A stretch of 64,000 nt of DNA. It comes from Bordetella pseudohinzii (lineage in GTDB: Bacteria > Pseudomonadota > Gammaproteobacteria > Burkholderiales > Burkholderiaceae_B). The translations under genes and the position numbers were made by a program. Positions 42,971-51,339 of the stretch are shown in pieces; positions within the stretch are counted from its first letter, which is position 1, and every line of letters starts with the position of its first letter. The DNA lies in NCBI RefSeq assembly GCF_000657795.2, contig NZ_JHEP02000013.1, positions 62,001 to 126,000 of the forward strand, read 5' to 3'. The notes below the pieces were generated by a model that saw nothing but the letters and a program-made list of their open reading frames with translations, did not search any database and was not told the DNA's origin.

Positions 42971-44152
42971 ATGGACCCACACACCGCCCCCCACCCGCCG
43001 CTGGCCGGCATACGCGGCCGCCGCGTGCTCACCCCTTCCGGGCTGGCCGAGACCGCCCTGTCGTTTGACGCCGAGGGCCTGCTGTCGTCCGACGAAGGCG
43101 GCGGCGCCTGGCTGGACGCCGGCGGCCTGCTGGTCCTGCCCGGCATCGTCGATCTGCATGGCGACGCCTTCGAGCGCGCCATCATGCCGCGTCCGCGCGT
43201 CTCCTTTCCCTACGAGAACGCGCTCTACGACGTCGACCGCCAACTGCTCGCCCAGGGCATCACGACGGAGTTCCACGGCGTAACGCTGTCATGGGAGGGC
43301 GGCCTGCGGGGCGCCGCCTATGCCGAGCGCATGTTCGATGCGCTGGCGCGCGTGCGCGGACAGCTGGGCTCGCGGCATTGCGTGCACCTGCGCTTCGAGA
43401 CGCATCATATTGACGGCCTGGAACTGGCCCAGCGCTGGATACAGGACGGCAAGGTGCAGTTCCTGGCCTTGAACGATCACCTGCCCGGCATGGCCAGGCG
43501 GCTGGGCGACGAACGCAAGCTGATGCAGTATGCCGACCGCGCCGAGTGCGACATCGATGCTTTCCGCGGCCGTATTCGCGCCGCCATGTCGCGCAGCGGC
43601 GAAGTGGCCGGCGCCATGCGCCAGCTGGTGCATAGCGCGCGGCAGGCCGGGCTGGCCGTCGCCTCGCACGATGATCCGGACTGCGCCACGCGCCGCTATT
43701 ACCATCAGCTGGGCTGCGCGGTCGCCGAGTTTCCGCTGGACGAAGCCGCCGCCCGCCTGGCGCGCGACCTCGGCAATTCGGTGGTTTTCGGCGCGCCCAA
43801 TGTCGTGCGCGGCGGCAGCCATACCGGCGCGCCCAACGCCGCGGAGATGGTGCGCCAGGGCCTGTGCGATGTGCTGACCTCGGATTACTACTATCCGGCG
43901 CCGCTGGCCGCCGCGCTGCGGCTGGCGCAAGACCACGGCCTGGCCCGCGCCTGGGACCTGGTGTCCCGCAATCCCGCCCGAGCGGCCGGCCTCGCCGACC
44001 GGGGTCAGCTGCGGCCCGGCCTGCGCGCCGACCTCATCGTCGTGGACGACAGCATCCCGGGCCTGCCCCGCTTGCGGGCCGCCGTGGTCGACGGCCAACT
44101 GCGCTACGCCACCCACGCCCTGCAAGCCCAGCCCTCGCTTCTGGCGGCCTGA
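42971..44152 (+). CDS. Second PhnM-like amidohydrolase
   Basis: A 393-residue amidohydrolase-fold paralogue of PhnM. LVLPGIVDLHGDAFERAIMP carries the HxD site, and FHGVTLSWEGGLRGAAYAER is characteristic of this second subfamily. HLRFETHHIDG, ASHDDPDCATRRYY and FGAPNVVRGGSHTG parallel PhnM. It differs clearly from the phnM product encoded at 36276, so it may handle another intermediate or substrate of the pathway. A GTCTAGAC site precedes it; DUF1045 and phnN genes follow. Confidence 0.85.
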   Translation: MDPHTAPHPPLAGIRGRRVLTPSGLAETALSFDAEGLLSSDEGGGAWLDAGGLLVLPGIVDLHGDAFERAIMPRPRVSFPYENALYDVDRQLLAQGITTEFHGVTLSWEGGLRGAAYAERMFDALARVRGQLGSRHCVHLRFETHHIDGLELAQRWIQDGKVQFLALNDHLPGMARRLGDERKLMQYADRAECDIDAFRGRIRAAMSRSGEVAGAMRQLVHSARQAGLAVASHDDPDCATRRYYHQLGCAVAEFPLDEAAARLARDLGNSVVFGAPNVVRGGSHTGAPNAAEMVRQGLCDVLTSDYYYPAPLAAALRLAQDHGLARAWDLVSRNPARAAGLADRGQLRPGLRADLIVVDDSIPGLPRLRAAVVDGQLRYATHALQAQPSLLAA

Positions 44153-44157
44153 GCGCC

Positions 44158-44877
44158 ATGCCGGCCGCCTATCGTTATGCCCTCTATCTGGCGCCCGCCG
44201 GCCCCTGGCGGGAGTTGGGACGGCAATGGCTGGGCCGCTGCCCGGACCTGGGACAGGACTTGCCCAGCCCTGCCCCGGCCGCCTGGGTGCGCGCGCCGCG
44301 CCACTATGGCCTGCACGCCACGCTCAAAGCGCCTTTCCGCCTCGCCGCCCACGCCCGTCCCGAGACCCTGGACGACATGGCGCGCCGGATCGCGCGCCGC
44401 CACCGCCCCTTCGAGCTGCCGCTGGCGCTTACGCGCCTGCGCGGCTTTCTGGCGTGGTGCGTGCCGCCCTGGGCGCGGGCCGCCCGGCAATCCATCGACG
44501 CCCTGGCCGCAAGCGCGCTGCGCGGCGCCGACGGCCTGCGCGCGCCCCTGAACGAGGCCGAACTGGCTCGTCGCCTGGCCGCGCCGCTGTCCGGCGCGCA
44601 AAAAGCCATGCTGACCCGCTGGGGCTATCCCTATGCACTGGACACCTTTACCTTCCACATCACGCTGACCGGCTCGCTGGACGCGCGGGAACTGGATCAG
44701 GCGCGGGCCGAGCTGGCCCGGCAGAGCCGGGCCTGGTCTTCGCAAGCCATGCCGGTCCATGCCCTGAGCGTCTATGTGCAGCCCGAGCCGGGCGCGGACT
44801 TCCTCGTGGCGCGCCATTATGGCTTTGACGGCGCCTGCGCCGATGGCGCGGGCGCGGCCTGGCTGTCCTCGACATGA
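44158..44877 (+). CDS. DUF1045 phosphonate-operon protein, 2H phosphoesterase-like
   Basis: A 239-residue protein of the family known as a putative phosphonate metabolism protein. Two HxTL motifs, HATLKAPF (near residue 48) and FHITLTGS (near 168), are the paired catalytic histidines of 2H phosphoesterases, which open cyclic phosphates. Its place between phnM2 and phnN suggests it opens the 5-phosphoribosyl 1,2-cyclic phosphate left by C-P lyase, the job of PhnP, for which no gene is present in this window. The stop overlaps the phnN start. The family is secure; the reaction is inferred. Confidence 0.85.
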   Translation: MPAAYRYALYLAPAGPWRELGRQWLGRCPDLGQDLPSPAPAAWVRAPRHYGLHATLKAPFRLAAHARPETLDDMARRIARRHRPFELPLALTRLRGFLAWCVPPWARAARQSIDALAASALRGADGLRAPLNEAELARRLAAPLSGAQKAMLTRWGYPYALDTFTFHITLTGSLDARELDQARAELARQSRAWSSQAMPVHALSVYVQPEPGADFLVARHYGFDGACADGAGAAWLSST

Positions 44878-45422
44878 AGGGCCGCGGCCTGATCTATCTC
44901 ATGGGCCCATCGGGCAGCGGCAAGGACACCCTGCTGCGGCTGCTGCCCGGCTTGCTGCCGCCGCAGGCCCGCGTGCGCATCGCGCAACGCTGCATCACGC
45001 GCCAGGCGCGCGACGAAGCCTCCTGCTATCTGCCGGCCGACGCCTTCGACCATCGCGCCGCGCGCGGCGAGTTCGCCCTGCACTGGAAGAGCCATGGGCT
45101 GGCCTACGGCATCGGCATCGAGATCGACGATTGGCTGGCCATGGGCGAGAAGGTCGTCGTCAATGGCTCGCGCGCCTACCTGCGAGAGGCCCATGCCCGC
45201 TATCCCGGCCTGACCGCCGTGAGCATCACGGTGCAGGCCGAACTGCTGGCCCGGCGGCTGCGCATGCGCGGCCGGGAGAGCGAGACCGAGATCCAGGCCC
45301 GGCTGGCCCGTGCCCAGGCGCCCTTCGCGCTGCCGGCGCGCTGCCGCCATGTCGACATCGCCAACAATGCCGCCCCCGCCCTGGCCGCCCTGGCCCTGGC
45401 GCGCGTGATCGCCAGCGCCTGA
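44874..45422 (+). CDS. phnN: Ribose 1,5-bisphosphate phosphokinase PhnN
   Basis: A 182-residue P-loop kinase converting ribose 1,5-bisphosphate to PRPP, the last step of the C-P lyase pathway. Walker A is LMGPSGSGKDTLLRLLPG. QRCITRQARDEASCYLP and FALHWKSHGLAYGI match the guanylate-kinase-like fold of PhnN. It begins by ATGA overlap with the DUF1045 gene. A terminator for the convergent phnE lies just beyond its end. Confidence 0.94.
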   Translation: MKGRGLIYLMGPSGSGKDTLLRLLPGLLPPQARVRIAQRCITRQARDEASCYLPADAFDHRAARGEFALHWKSHGLAYGIGIEIDDWLAMGEKVVVNGSRAYLREAHARYPGLTAVSITVQAELLARRLRMRGRESETEIQARLARAQAPFALPARCRHVDIANNAAPALAALALARVIASA

Positions 45423-45426
45423 ACAT

Positions 45427-45460
45427 AAAAAAGTGGCGCGCCCCGCCAGGGCCGCGCCAC
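45427..45460 (-). terminator. Terminator of phnCDE
   Basis: On the minus strand GTGGCGCG/CGCGCCAC closes a GC-rich loop and is followed by TTTTTT. It lies 44 bp past the phnE stop. As it is just behind phnN, it may also slow transcription from the other side. Confidence 0.75.
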
Positions 45461-45503
45461 GTCAAAGGCCGCGCCGCAAGGGCGCGGCAGTGCTTGCGTC
45501 ACA

Positions 45504-46298
45504 TCAGACCAGCATGGCGCGGATGCGCGCCGACACCAGGTCGATCGCGGCCACGAAGGCGATGATGATGATCATGATGGCGCAGGTCTCGGCATAGCGG
45601 AAACTGCGGATGATCTCCCACAGCAGCGTGCCGATGCCCCCGGCGCCCACGATGCCGACCACCGAGGCCGAACGCACATTGGACTCAAAACGGTAGAGCG
45701 ACAAGGAAATCCACAGCGGCAGGACTTGCGGGATGACCCCGTAGACCACCTCTTCGACGGCATTGGCGCCCGTGGCCCGCACACCCTCGACCGGGCGCGG
45801 ATCGATGGCCTCGACCGCCTCGGAGAACAGCTTGGCCAGCACGCCCGTGGTGTGGACCCACAGCGCCAGCACTCCCGCGAAAGGCCCCAGGCCCACCGCC
45901 ACGATGAAGAGCATGGCGAACACCATCTCGTTGATCGCCCGGCAAGCATCCATGAGCCGGCGCAGCGGCTGGTAGACCCAGACCGGCGCGATATTGGCCG
46001 AACACAGCAGTCCCAGGGGCACCGCCGCCAGGACCGCCAGGAAAGTCCCCCAGACGGCGATCTGCACCGTCACCACCATCTCATCGAGATACTGGCGCCA
46101 GTCGCGGAAATCCGGCGGGAAGAAGTCGGCGGCGAAGCTGGCCATATTGCCGGCGTCGCGCAAGAGGTCGAGCGGGCGCATGTCGGCGCCCTTCCAGGAC
46201 AGAGTCAGGATGGCCAGCGCGACGGCCCAGGCCAGCATGGCGGGCAGGCAGGCGCGCGGCCCCGGATGGGGGATGGCAGGCGTGACGGCGGTGCTCAT
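45504..46298 (-). CDS. phnE: Phosphonate ABC transporter permease PhnE
   Basis: A 264-residue inner-membrane permease with about six spans. The binding-protein-dependent transport domain shows [40 protein letters not shown], and the EAA loop [37 protein letters not shown] precedes the last span. It ends the phnCDE operon, 12 bp after phnD. Confidence 0.93.
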   Translation of the reverse strand: MSTAVTPAIPHPGPRACLPAMLAWAVALAILTLSWKGADMRPLDLLRDAGNMASFAADFFPPDFRDWRQYLDEMVVTVQIAVWGTFLAVLAAVPLGLLCSANIAPVWVYQPLRRLMDACRAINEMVFAMLFIVAVGLGPFAGVLALWVHTTGVLAKLFSEAVEAIDPRPVEGVRATGANAVEEVVYGVIPQVLPLWISLSLYRFESNVRSASVVGIVGAGGIGTLLWEIIRSFRYAETCAIMIIIIAFVAAIDLVSARIRAMLV

Positions 46299-46310
46299 GG
46301 GGCGTCCCGC

Positions 46311-47288
46311 TTACTGCGCGGCCTGCTTCTGCAGGGCCGCCAGCTTGCCGTCCAGTTCGGCCACGCGCTTGCCGCGGTCGGCCTCGCTCATATTGGCATC
46401 GGCCTGCACGCGCGCCTTCTCCTTGGCGTACTCCAGCTGGCGGATGGGGATGAGTTGTTGGTTGTCCGAGGCGCGGAAGCCCTTATAGGTCAGATCCTTG
46501 AGCACTTCCTGTTCGCGGGCGGCGTCCTTGCCCTTGCCGTAATTGACGAAGAAGTCGCGCAGCCTGGTCTTCATGTCGGCCGGCAGATCCGAGCGCCACA
46601 CGATGGGATCGGCGGGAATCAGCGGCGACTTCCAGAGCACGCGCACGCTTTCGGCGGCGTCCTTGCCAGTGGCGATGCGATAGCGCTCCAGGGCCTCGGT
46701 ATTGGCCACGGCGACATCGACCTGTTTGTTGATGACCGACAGCAGATTGGTTTCGTGGTTGGCCACGCGCACATTCTTGAACAGCGTCTTGGGATCGACC
46801 TTGTTGGCGGCCCACAGGTAGTAGCCCGGCACCAGGTTGCCCGAGGTCGAATTGGGGTCTCCCGTGCCGAAGCTCAGGTTCTTGCCGTTCTTGATGATGT
46901 CTTCGACGCTGTTGTAGGGGCTGGCCTTGTTGACCAGCAGCACCGACCAATAGCCCGGGTTGCCGTCTTTGTCGATGACCGAGGCGAACACCTCGCCCTG
47001 GGCGCGGTCCACGGCCTCCATGGCGGATTTGTTGCCATACCAGGCCAGCTGCACCTTGTTAAAGCGCATGCCTTCGATGATGCCGGCATAGTCGGAGGCG
47101 AAGAAGGGCTTGACCGGCACGCCCACGGCCTTGGACAAATCCTCGATCAGGGGTTGCCAGGCGGACTTCAGATTGCTCGACGACTCGGTCGAGATGATGC
47201 CGAAATTCAGCGTCTTGACGTCTTGGGCCTGGGCGGCGCCGGCCACGGCGGCCGAGGCCAACAGGATGCAGAAGGTTCTGCGCAGCAT
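46311..47288 (-). CDS. phnD: Phosphonate ABC transporter substrate-binding protein PhnD
   Basis: A 325-residue periplasmic receptor with signal peptide ending AQAQ (about residues 1-21). LNFGIISTESSSNLKSAWQP, FFASDYAGIIEGMRFNKVQL and AWYGNKSAMEAVDRAQGEVF are PhnD family segments with the phosphonate-binding tyrosine and acidic residues. The C-terminus forms a helical, charged tail. The ligand range cannot be read from sequence. Confidence 0.94.
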   Translation of the reverse strand: MLRRTFCILLASAAVAGAAQAQDVKTLNFGIISTESSSNLKSAWQPLIEDLSKAVGVPVKPFFASDYAGIIEGMRFNKVQLAWYGNKSAMEAVDRAQGEVFASVIDKDGNPGYWSVLLVNKASPYNSVEDIIKNGKNLSFGTGDPNSTSGNLVPGYYLWAANKVDPKTLFKNVRVANHETNLLSVINKQVDVAVANTEALERYRIATGKDAAESVRVLWKSPLIPADPIVWRSDLPADMKTRLRDFFVNYGKGKDAAREQEVLKDLTYKGFRASDNQQLIPIRQLEYAKEKARVQADANMSEADRGKRVAELDGKLAALQKQAAQ

Positions 47289-47339
47289 GATGGTGTCGCT
47301 CCAGAGATGAGCAGGTAGGAAAAAACGGAAGGCGGCGCT

Positions 47340-48158
47340 TCAGGCCGCGAGCGCCAGTTCGGCCGCCCGCTGCGGCTCGTCGCGGGGCGGCAGCAGATCG
47401 GCAAGCTCGGTGCCGTAAAGGGCCTGCAACATGGCCGGCGTCAGCGCCTGGGCCGGGCCGTCGTACACGACCTGGCCCTGGCGCAGGGCCACCACGCGCG
47501 GGCAATACCGCATGGCGACATCGACCTGGTGCAAGGACACGACCACGGCCACGCCTTGCTCGCGGTTGATGCCGGCCAGGGTGTCCATGACGCGGCGCGA
47601 AGACTCGGGATCCAGCGACGCGATGGGCTCGTCGGCCAGGATGACGCGGGCGTTCTGCACCAGCGTGCGGGCGATGGCCGCGCGCTGCTGCTGGCCGCCG
47701 GACAGCGTGGAGGCGCGCTGGAAAGCATGTTCATGGATGCCGACACGCGCCAGGGCCTGCAGGCCGATGCCGATCTCATCGCGGCGGAAAAGGCGCAGCA
47801 GGCTGCGCCACAGGGGCAGGCGCGGCAACATGCCGGTCAGCACATTGACGATGACGGGCAATCGGCCCACCAGGTTGAACTGTTGGAAGACAAAGCCGAT
47901 GCCGGCCCGGGCGCCGCGCACGCGGCGGCTGATGCGGCCATCGGCCTGGATGGGCTCGCCATAGACCGCCACCCGGCCGCTGTCGGCCGCCACGAAACCA
48001 GCGACATGGCGCAGCAAGGTCGACTTGCCCGAACCGGAAGCGCCCAGCAGGGCGACCATTTCGCCCGGCGCCACGCGCAGGCTCACGGCGTCCAGGGCGC
48101 GCGTGCCGGACTTGAAGGATTTGGAGAGGCGGTCCACCTCGATGGCGTACTGGGTCAT
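47340..48158 (-). CDS. phnC: Phosphonate ABC transporter ATP-binding protein PhnC
   Basis: A 272-residue ATPase. Walker [10 protein letters not shown] is near residues 40-48, [20 protein letters not shown] is the PhnC-type Q-loop, the signature is [15 protein letters not shown], and Walker B is [12 protein letters not shown]. It is the first gene of phnCDE. The ATG at 48158 was chosen over a longer frame to 48257 because the family start falls there. The upstream region has an 8-bp inverted repeat and a Pho-box-like site. Confidence 0.95.
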   Translation of the reverse strand: MTQYAIEVDRLSKSFKSGTRALDAVSLRVAPGEMVALLGASGSGKSTLLRHVAGFVAADSGRVAVYGEPIQADGRISRRVRGARAGIGFVFQQFNLVGRLPVIVNVLTGMLPRLPLWRSLLRLFRRDEIGIGLQALARVGIHEHAFQRASTLSGGQQQRAAIARTLVQNARVILADEPIASLDPESSRRVMDTLAGINREQGVAVVVSLHQVDVAMRYCPRVVALRQGQVVYDGPAQALTPAMLQALYGTELADLLPPRDEPQRAAELALAA

Positions 48159-48266
48159 GGTTCTATCCCCTTGGTGATCCATGCCGGGGATTCTGGGCGG
48201 CCTCAATGACCGCCTGATGACGTCCTGCGCGCGCAGATGCCGCGAAAAAAGGGCCATTGAGGCCTT

Positions 48267-48302
48267 TTGACATCAAACCGTCATATTTGGGGCGATATGA
48301 CG
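48267..48302. promoter_or_regulatory. Pho-box-like site overlapping an 8-bp inverted repeat upstream of phnC
   Basis: TTGACAT-CAAA-CCGTCAT (48267-48284) on the plus strand matches the PhoB consensus halves at 5 and 6 of 7 positions. CGTCATAT (48279-48286) and ATATGACG (48295-48302) form a perfect inverted repeat with an 8-nt spacer. The Pho-box-like element points toward infA rather than phnC, which weakens that reading; the inverted repeat is orientation-neutral. Confidence 0.35.
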
Positions 48303-48657
48303 CAGCGATTTAAGGGTTTGTGCTAGGCATAGCGTGGTATCCGCGCTACAATCGGGACAGTCTTATCCACAGGGTCTGGCCGGGCTCACCAATAGACCGC
48401 CTTCGCGATCTCCCTCCCCAGGCCCCGCGGGCTGCGGCTTACCGCTACCCGCAGCTTCTTCCGGCAAGCCCGCTTGCCGCGACCAAGCCGCGCTTGACCG
48501 CGCACATTGCCCTCGCGGCGTGAGTACCCGCCTGATCCAGCCCCTCGGGGCCGGCCCGTACCCGTGCCAGTCGCGGCGCCTTCGCGCCGCACTGCTCTCT
48601 TGCGCTGGGCGTTTGGCGCATGCCCAGGCATGCGCGCACTGAAAAAGGAGTCTATAC
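48303..48657 (+). promoter_or_regulatory. infA promoter and long structured leader
   Basis: TACAAT at 48347-48352 is a good -10 element, though no clear -35 was found, giving a leader of about 300 nt. The leader contains a 7-bp hairpin GCGGCGC/GCGCCGC with loop CTTC and, near the end, a perfect 9-bp hairpin GCGCATGCC/GGCATGCGC (48616-48635). The ribosome site AAGGAG lies about 10 nt after the second hairpin. No gene is visible in this stretch. Confidence 0.45.
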
Positions 48658-48921
48658 ATGGCGAAAGAAGAACTCATCGAGCTGCAAGGCGTCGTCGACG
48701 AAGTGCTGCCCGACAGCCGTTATCGCGTCACCCTGGACAACGGTGTCGAAGTGGGCGCCTACGCCTCGGGCCGCATGCGCAAGCACCGCATCCGCATCCT
48801 GGCCGGCGACCGCGTCACCCTGGAAATGTCCCCCTACGACCTGACCAAGGGCCGTATCAACTTCCGTCACAAAGACGAGCGCCCCTCCTCGGCCCCCTCG
48901 CGTCCGATGGTGCGCCGCTGA
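48658..48921 (+). CDS. infA: Translation initiation factor IF-1
   Basis: An 87-residue S1/OB-fold protein that occupies the ribosomal A site in initiation. [20 protein letters not shown] and [10 protein letters not shown] are diagnostic. This longer form has a basic, serine-rich C-terminal extension (about 73-87) beyond the usual 72 residues. Betaproteobacteria often carry such a copy besides the short infA in the ribosomal protein cluster, so a second gene is likely elsewhere. Confidence 0.95.
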   Translation: MAKEELIELQGVVDEVLPDSRYRVTLDNGVEVGAYASGRMRKHRIRILAGDRVTLEMSPYDLTKGRINFRHKDERPSSAPSRPMVRR

Positions 48922-49010
48922 CGATCCCTGGGCGCTAGGACGGGAACTAGGCCGATTCACGGCCTGTCCTGGCGCGATCGCCGCGGCCGCCGGCATGGGA
49001 AAATCGCGGC

Positions 49011-49295
49011 ATGAGCACCCCAAGTCCCGATCCCGCGCTACGCCAGGCCGCCGACCGCCTGGCCCGGGCCCGGCGCGCGCACGAACATGGCGAACGCGGC
49101 CTGGCCCTGCTGCTGCAATCGCGCGAAAACTTCATCAACAGCCTGCGTAACACCGGGCTGAACTACGCCCAGGCCAAAACCAAATTCGACATCTGCCTGG
49201 AACAACAACGCGACCTCCAAAAACGCATCACGCGGGAACTGGAGTATGCGCAGCGTAGTTATTCTCTTTGTGTGTCAGACACCAGCAAGGCGTGA
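49011..49295 (+). CDS. Hypothetical protein (94 residues)
   Basis: A mostly helical, charged protein with two cysteines. Residues about 8-30 (RQAADRLARARRAHEHGERG) and 55-88 (FDICLEQQRDLQKRITRELE) look like coiled-coil helices. There is no signal peptide or membrane span. The ribosome site before the ATG is weak. It stands alone between infA and the convergent M23 peptidase gene and resembles no family I know. Confidence 0.5.
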   Translation: MSTPSPDPALRQAADRLARARRAHEHGERGLALLLQSRENFINSLRNTGLNYAQAKTKFDICLEQQRDLQKRITRELEYAQRSYSLCVSDTSKA

Positions 49296-49341
49296 CCTAG
49301 GCGTGCCGGCAACGCGGCACGTGTGTGCGACACCGACTGAC

Positions 49342-50196
49342 CTATTTGATAAAGATCCCCGGATCCACCCGCACATCATTCAAGCTGACGTTCCAGTGCA
49401 GATGGGGGCCGGTGGCGCGGCCGGTGGCGCCGACCTTGGCGACGATGGCGCCGCGGGCCACGTCGTCGCCCAGTTTGACGTCGATGGCCGAGAGGTGGGC
49501 GAACATGCTGACCAGGCCCTGTCCATGGTCGATGAAGAGGGTCTTGCCATTGAAGAAGTAATCGCCGACCAGCACCACTTTGCCGGCGGCCGGCGCCCTG
49601 ACCGGGGTGCCGGCCGGCACGGCGAAGTCCAGGCCGGAATGCGGATTGCGCTCTTCGCCGTTGAAGAAACGCCGCAGCCCGAAGGGGCTGGACAGCCGGC
49701 CGCCCTGCACGGGGCGGTCCAGGATCACATTGCTGGGCGTGACCTCGGCGCGGAAGGCGGCGTAGGCGGCGTTCTGCGCGGCCAGTTCGCGCTGGATGCG
49801 CTTCATGTCCTCGGGATTGGGATTGACCTGGCGCGGGTTCTTCAGCGTGATGTGCTGGGCGGCATATTCCTTGCCCCGCACGGTGAAGGCCATCTCGCGC
49901 GCGCGCCCATCCTGGCTGACCGACAGCGTCTGCGGGCCGGGAGGCACTTTCAGGCCGATGCCGACCACGGCTACCCAGGCATTGTCGCTATCGCGCACCA
50001 CCAGCACCGGACGGCCCTGGAAGCGGGCGCCAGGCGCTTGCGGCGCGGCGCCCAGGCCGATCACGGCGACGCCGCCGGGCACGGGCTGGTGCAGGCGGCG
50101 GGCGATGTAGCCGCGCGCCTGCGCCAGCGCGGCCGCCTGCGGCCAGGCCGACAGCGCCGCCGCCATGCCGGCGGCCAGGAAAACCCGCCGCCTCAC
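49342..50196 (-). CDS. M23 family metallopeptidase
   Basis: A 284-residue exported LytM/Gly-Gly endopeptidase-type protein. A signal peptide spans about residues 1-26. The C-terminal peptidase domain has the zinc motifs NPHSGLDF and GPHLHWNV, with SMFAHL between them, so all metal ligands are present. The N-terminal domain carries IgG-like features seen in periplasmic M23 proteins. It cuts peptidoglycan cross-links or activates amidases. GTG at 50196 overlaps the stop of the upstream lipoprotein gene (GTGA), implying coupling. Confidence 0.92.
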   Translation of the reverse strand: MRRRVFLAAGMAAALSAWPQAAALAQARGYIARRLHQPVPGGVAVIGLGAAPQAPGARFQGRPVLVVRDSDNAWVAVVGIGLKVPPGPQTLSVSQDGRAREMAFTVRGKEYAAQHITLKNPRQVNPNPEDMKRIQRELAAQNAAYAAFRAEVTPSNVILDRPVQGGRLSSPFGLRRFFNGEERNPHSGLDFAVPAGTPVRAPAAGKVVLVGDYFFNGKTLFIDHGQGLVSMFAHLSAIDVKLGDDVARGAIVAKVGATGRATGPHLHWNVSLNDVRVDPGIFIK

Positions 50197-50531
50197 AGGC
50201 AGAGATTGGCCGACTCGGCCAGGGGCTGGGCGCGCTGCGGCAGGCGCGAGGCCAGCCGCACATCGGTCTTGCCGCGGTAGGTGCTGGCGCTGAGCACGCT
50301 TTCCACGCCCACGGCGCCTTCGACGACCAGCTCCAGGCCGTCACGCAACGGCTGCTGCTTGAAAGCCACGCCCTGCCCCTTCCAGGCCGCGCTCACGCAC
50401 TGGACGTAGTCCTGGGCGCTGCGTTGCGTGGAGCCATAGAACAAGGGATCCAGGGAACGGATGTCCTTGGCGGTCACGCAGGCGGCCAGGGGCGCGGCAA
50501 GCGCGAGGATGAGGGCAAGACGGATTTTCAT
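50193..50531 (-). CDS. Small lipoprotein of unknown function (112 residues)
   Basis: The N-terminus MKIRLALILALAAPLAAC is a lipoprotein signal with lipobox LAAC, so the mature protein begins at Cys18. The mature part of about 95 residues is alpha/beta and includes YGSTQRSAQDYVQCVSAAWK. Its stop overlaps the start of the M23 peptidase gene, so it may assist or localise that enzyme. No family could be named with confidence. Confidence 0.75.
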   Translation of the reverse strand: MKIRLALILALAAPLAACVTAKDIRSLDPLFYGSTQRSAQDYVQCVSAAWKGQGVAFKQQPLRDGLELVVEGAVGVESVLSASTYRGKTDVRLASRLPQRAQPLAESANLCL

Positions 50532-50584
50532 GACAGATTCCAGACAGCAAAAAACTGCGCCCAACTATACCGCAGGGGCCAGGA

Positions 50585-51208
50585 TCAGGCCTGAGCGGGG
50601 CGCTGCGCGGACTTGGGCCTAAAGGCCTTGACGATCTCGCCGCGCGTCTCGATATAGGGCCCGCCGATGAGGTCGATGCAATACGGCACGGCGGCGAAAA
50701 TGCCGGGCACGCGCACCGCGCCGTTCTCGTCCTTCAGGCCTTCCAGCGTCTCGCGTATGGCCTTGGGCTGGCCCGGCAGGTTCAGGATCAGGGCCGCATG
50801 GCTGGCCGTCTCGCGCAGCACGCCCACCTGGCGCGACAGGATGGCGGTGGGCACGAACTGCAGGCTGATCTGGCGCATCTGTTCGCCAAAGCCGGGCATC
50901 TCGCGCGTGGCCACCGCCAGGGTGGCCTCGGGCGTGACGTCGCGCCGGGCCGGCCCGGTGCCGCCGGTGGTCAGCACCAGGTCGCAGCCGGCCTGGTCCA
51001 CCAGCTCGGTCAAGGCCGCCGAAATCGCGGCGCGGTCATCGGCCACCAGGCGCTCGACCGCCTGCCAGGGGGAGGCCAGCGCCTGGCCCAGCCATTCGCG
51101 CAGGGCGGGCAGGCCCTGGTCGGCGTATACGCCGGCGCTGGCCCGGTCGGAGACCGATACCAGGCCGACGATGAGCGCGTCGGGATGGCCGCGGGTAATG
51201 GGGGTCAT
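50585..51208 (-). CDS. mog: Molybdopterin adenylyltransferase
   Basis: A 207-residue MogA-type protein that adenylylates molybdopterin before molybdate insertion. IVGLVSVSDRASAGVYADQG is the N-terminal family segment, and [19 protein letters not shown] is the MoCF_biosynth signature. The C-terminus LNLPGQPKAIRETLEGL matches. The ATG at 51208 replaces a longer frame that runs into the upstream region. No other molybdenum-cofactor genes are adjacent. Confidence 0.93.
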   Translation of the reverse strand: MTPITRGHPDALIVGLVSVSDRASAGVYADQGLPALREWLGQALASPWQAVERLVADDRAAISAALTELVDQAGCDLVLTTGGTGPARRDVTPEATLAVATREMPGFGEQMRQISLQFVPTAILSRQVGVLRETASHAALILNLPGQPKAIRETLEGLKDENGAVRVPGIFAAVPYCIDLIGGPYIETRGEIVKAFRPKSAQRPAQA

Positions 51209-51339
51209 GGTTGTCACGGAGTATCCAGGGAAAACAGCGGGGCTTGGCCCGGAACGCAAAATGCTACCGCAAGGCCGCCAGCCTCGGGGACACGTCACAA
51301 ATCTGCAATAATCTCGGGACTCCACATCGGCTCGCACCC

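Noticed and set aside
51209-51339. Pho box upstream of the PiT phosphate transporter
   Set aside because: No pair of CTGTCAT-like repeats with 4-nt spacing could be found. PiT transporters are often constitutive.
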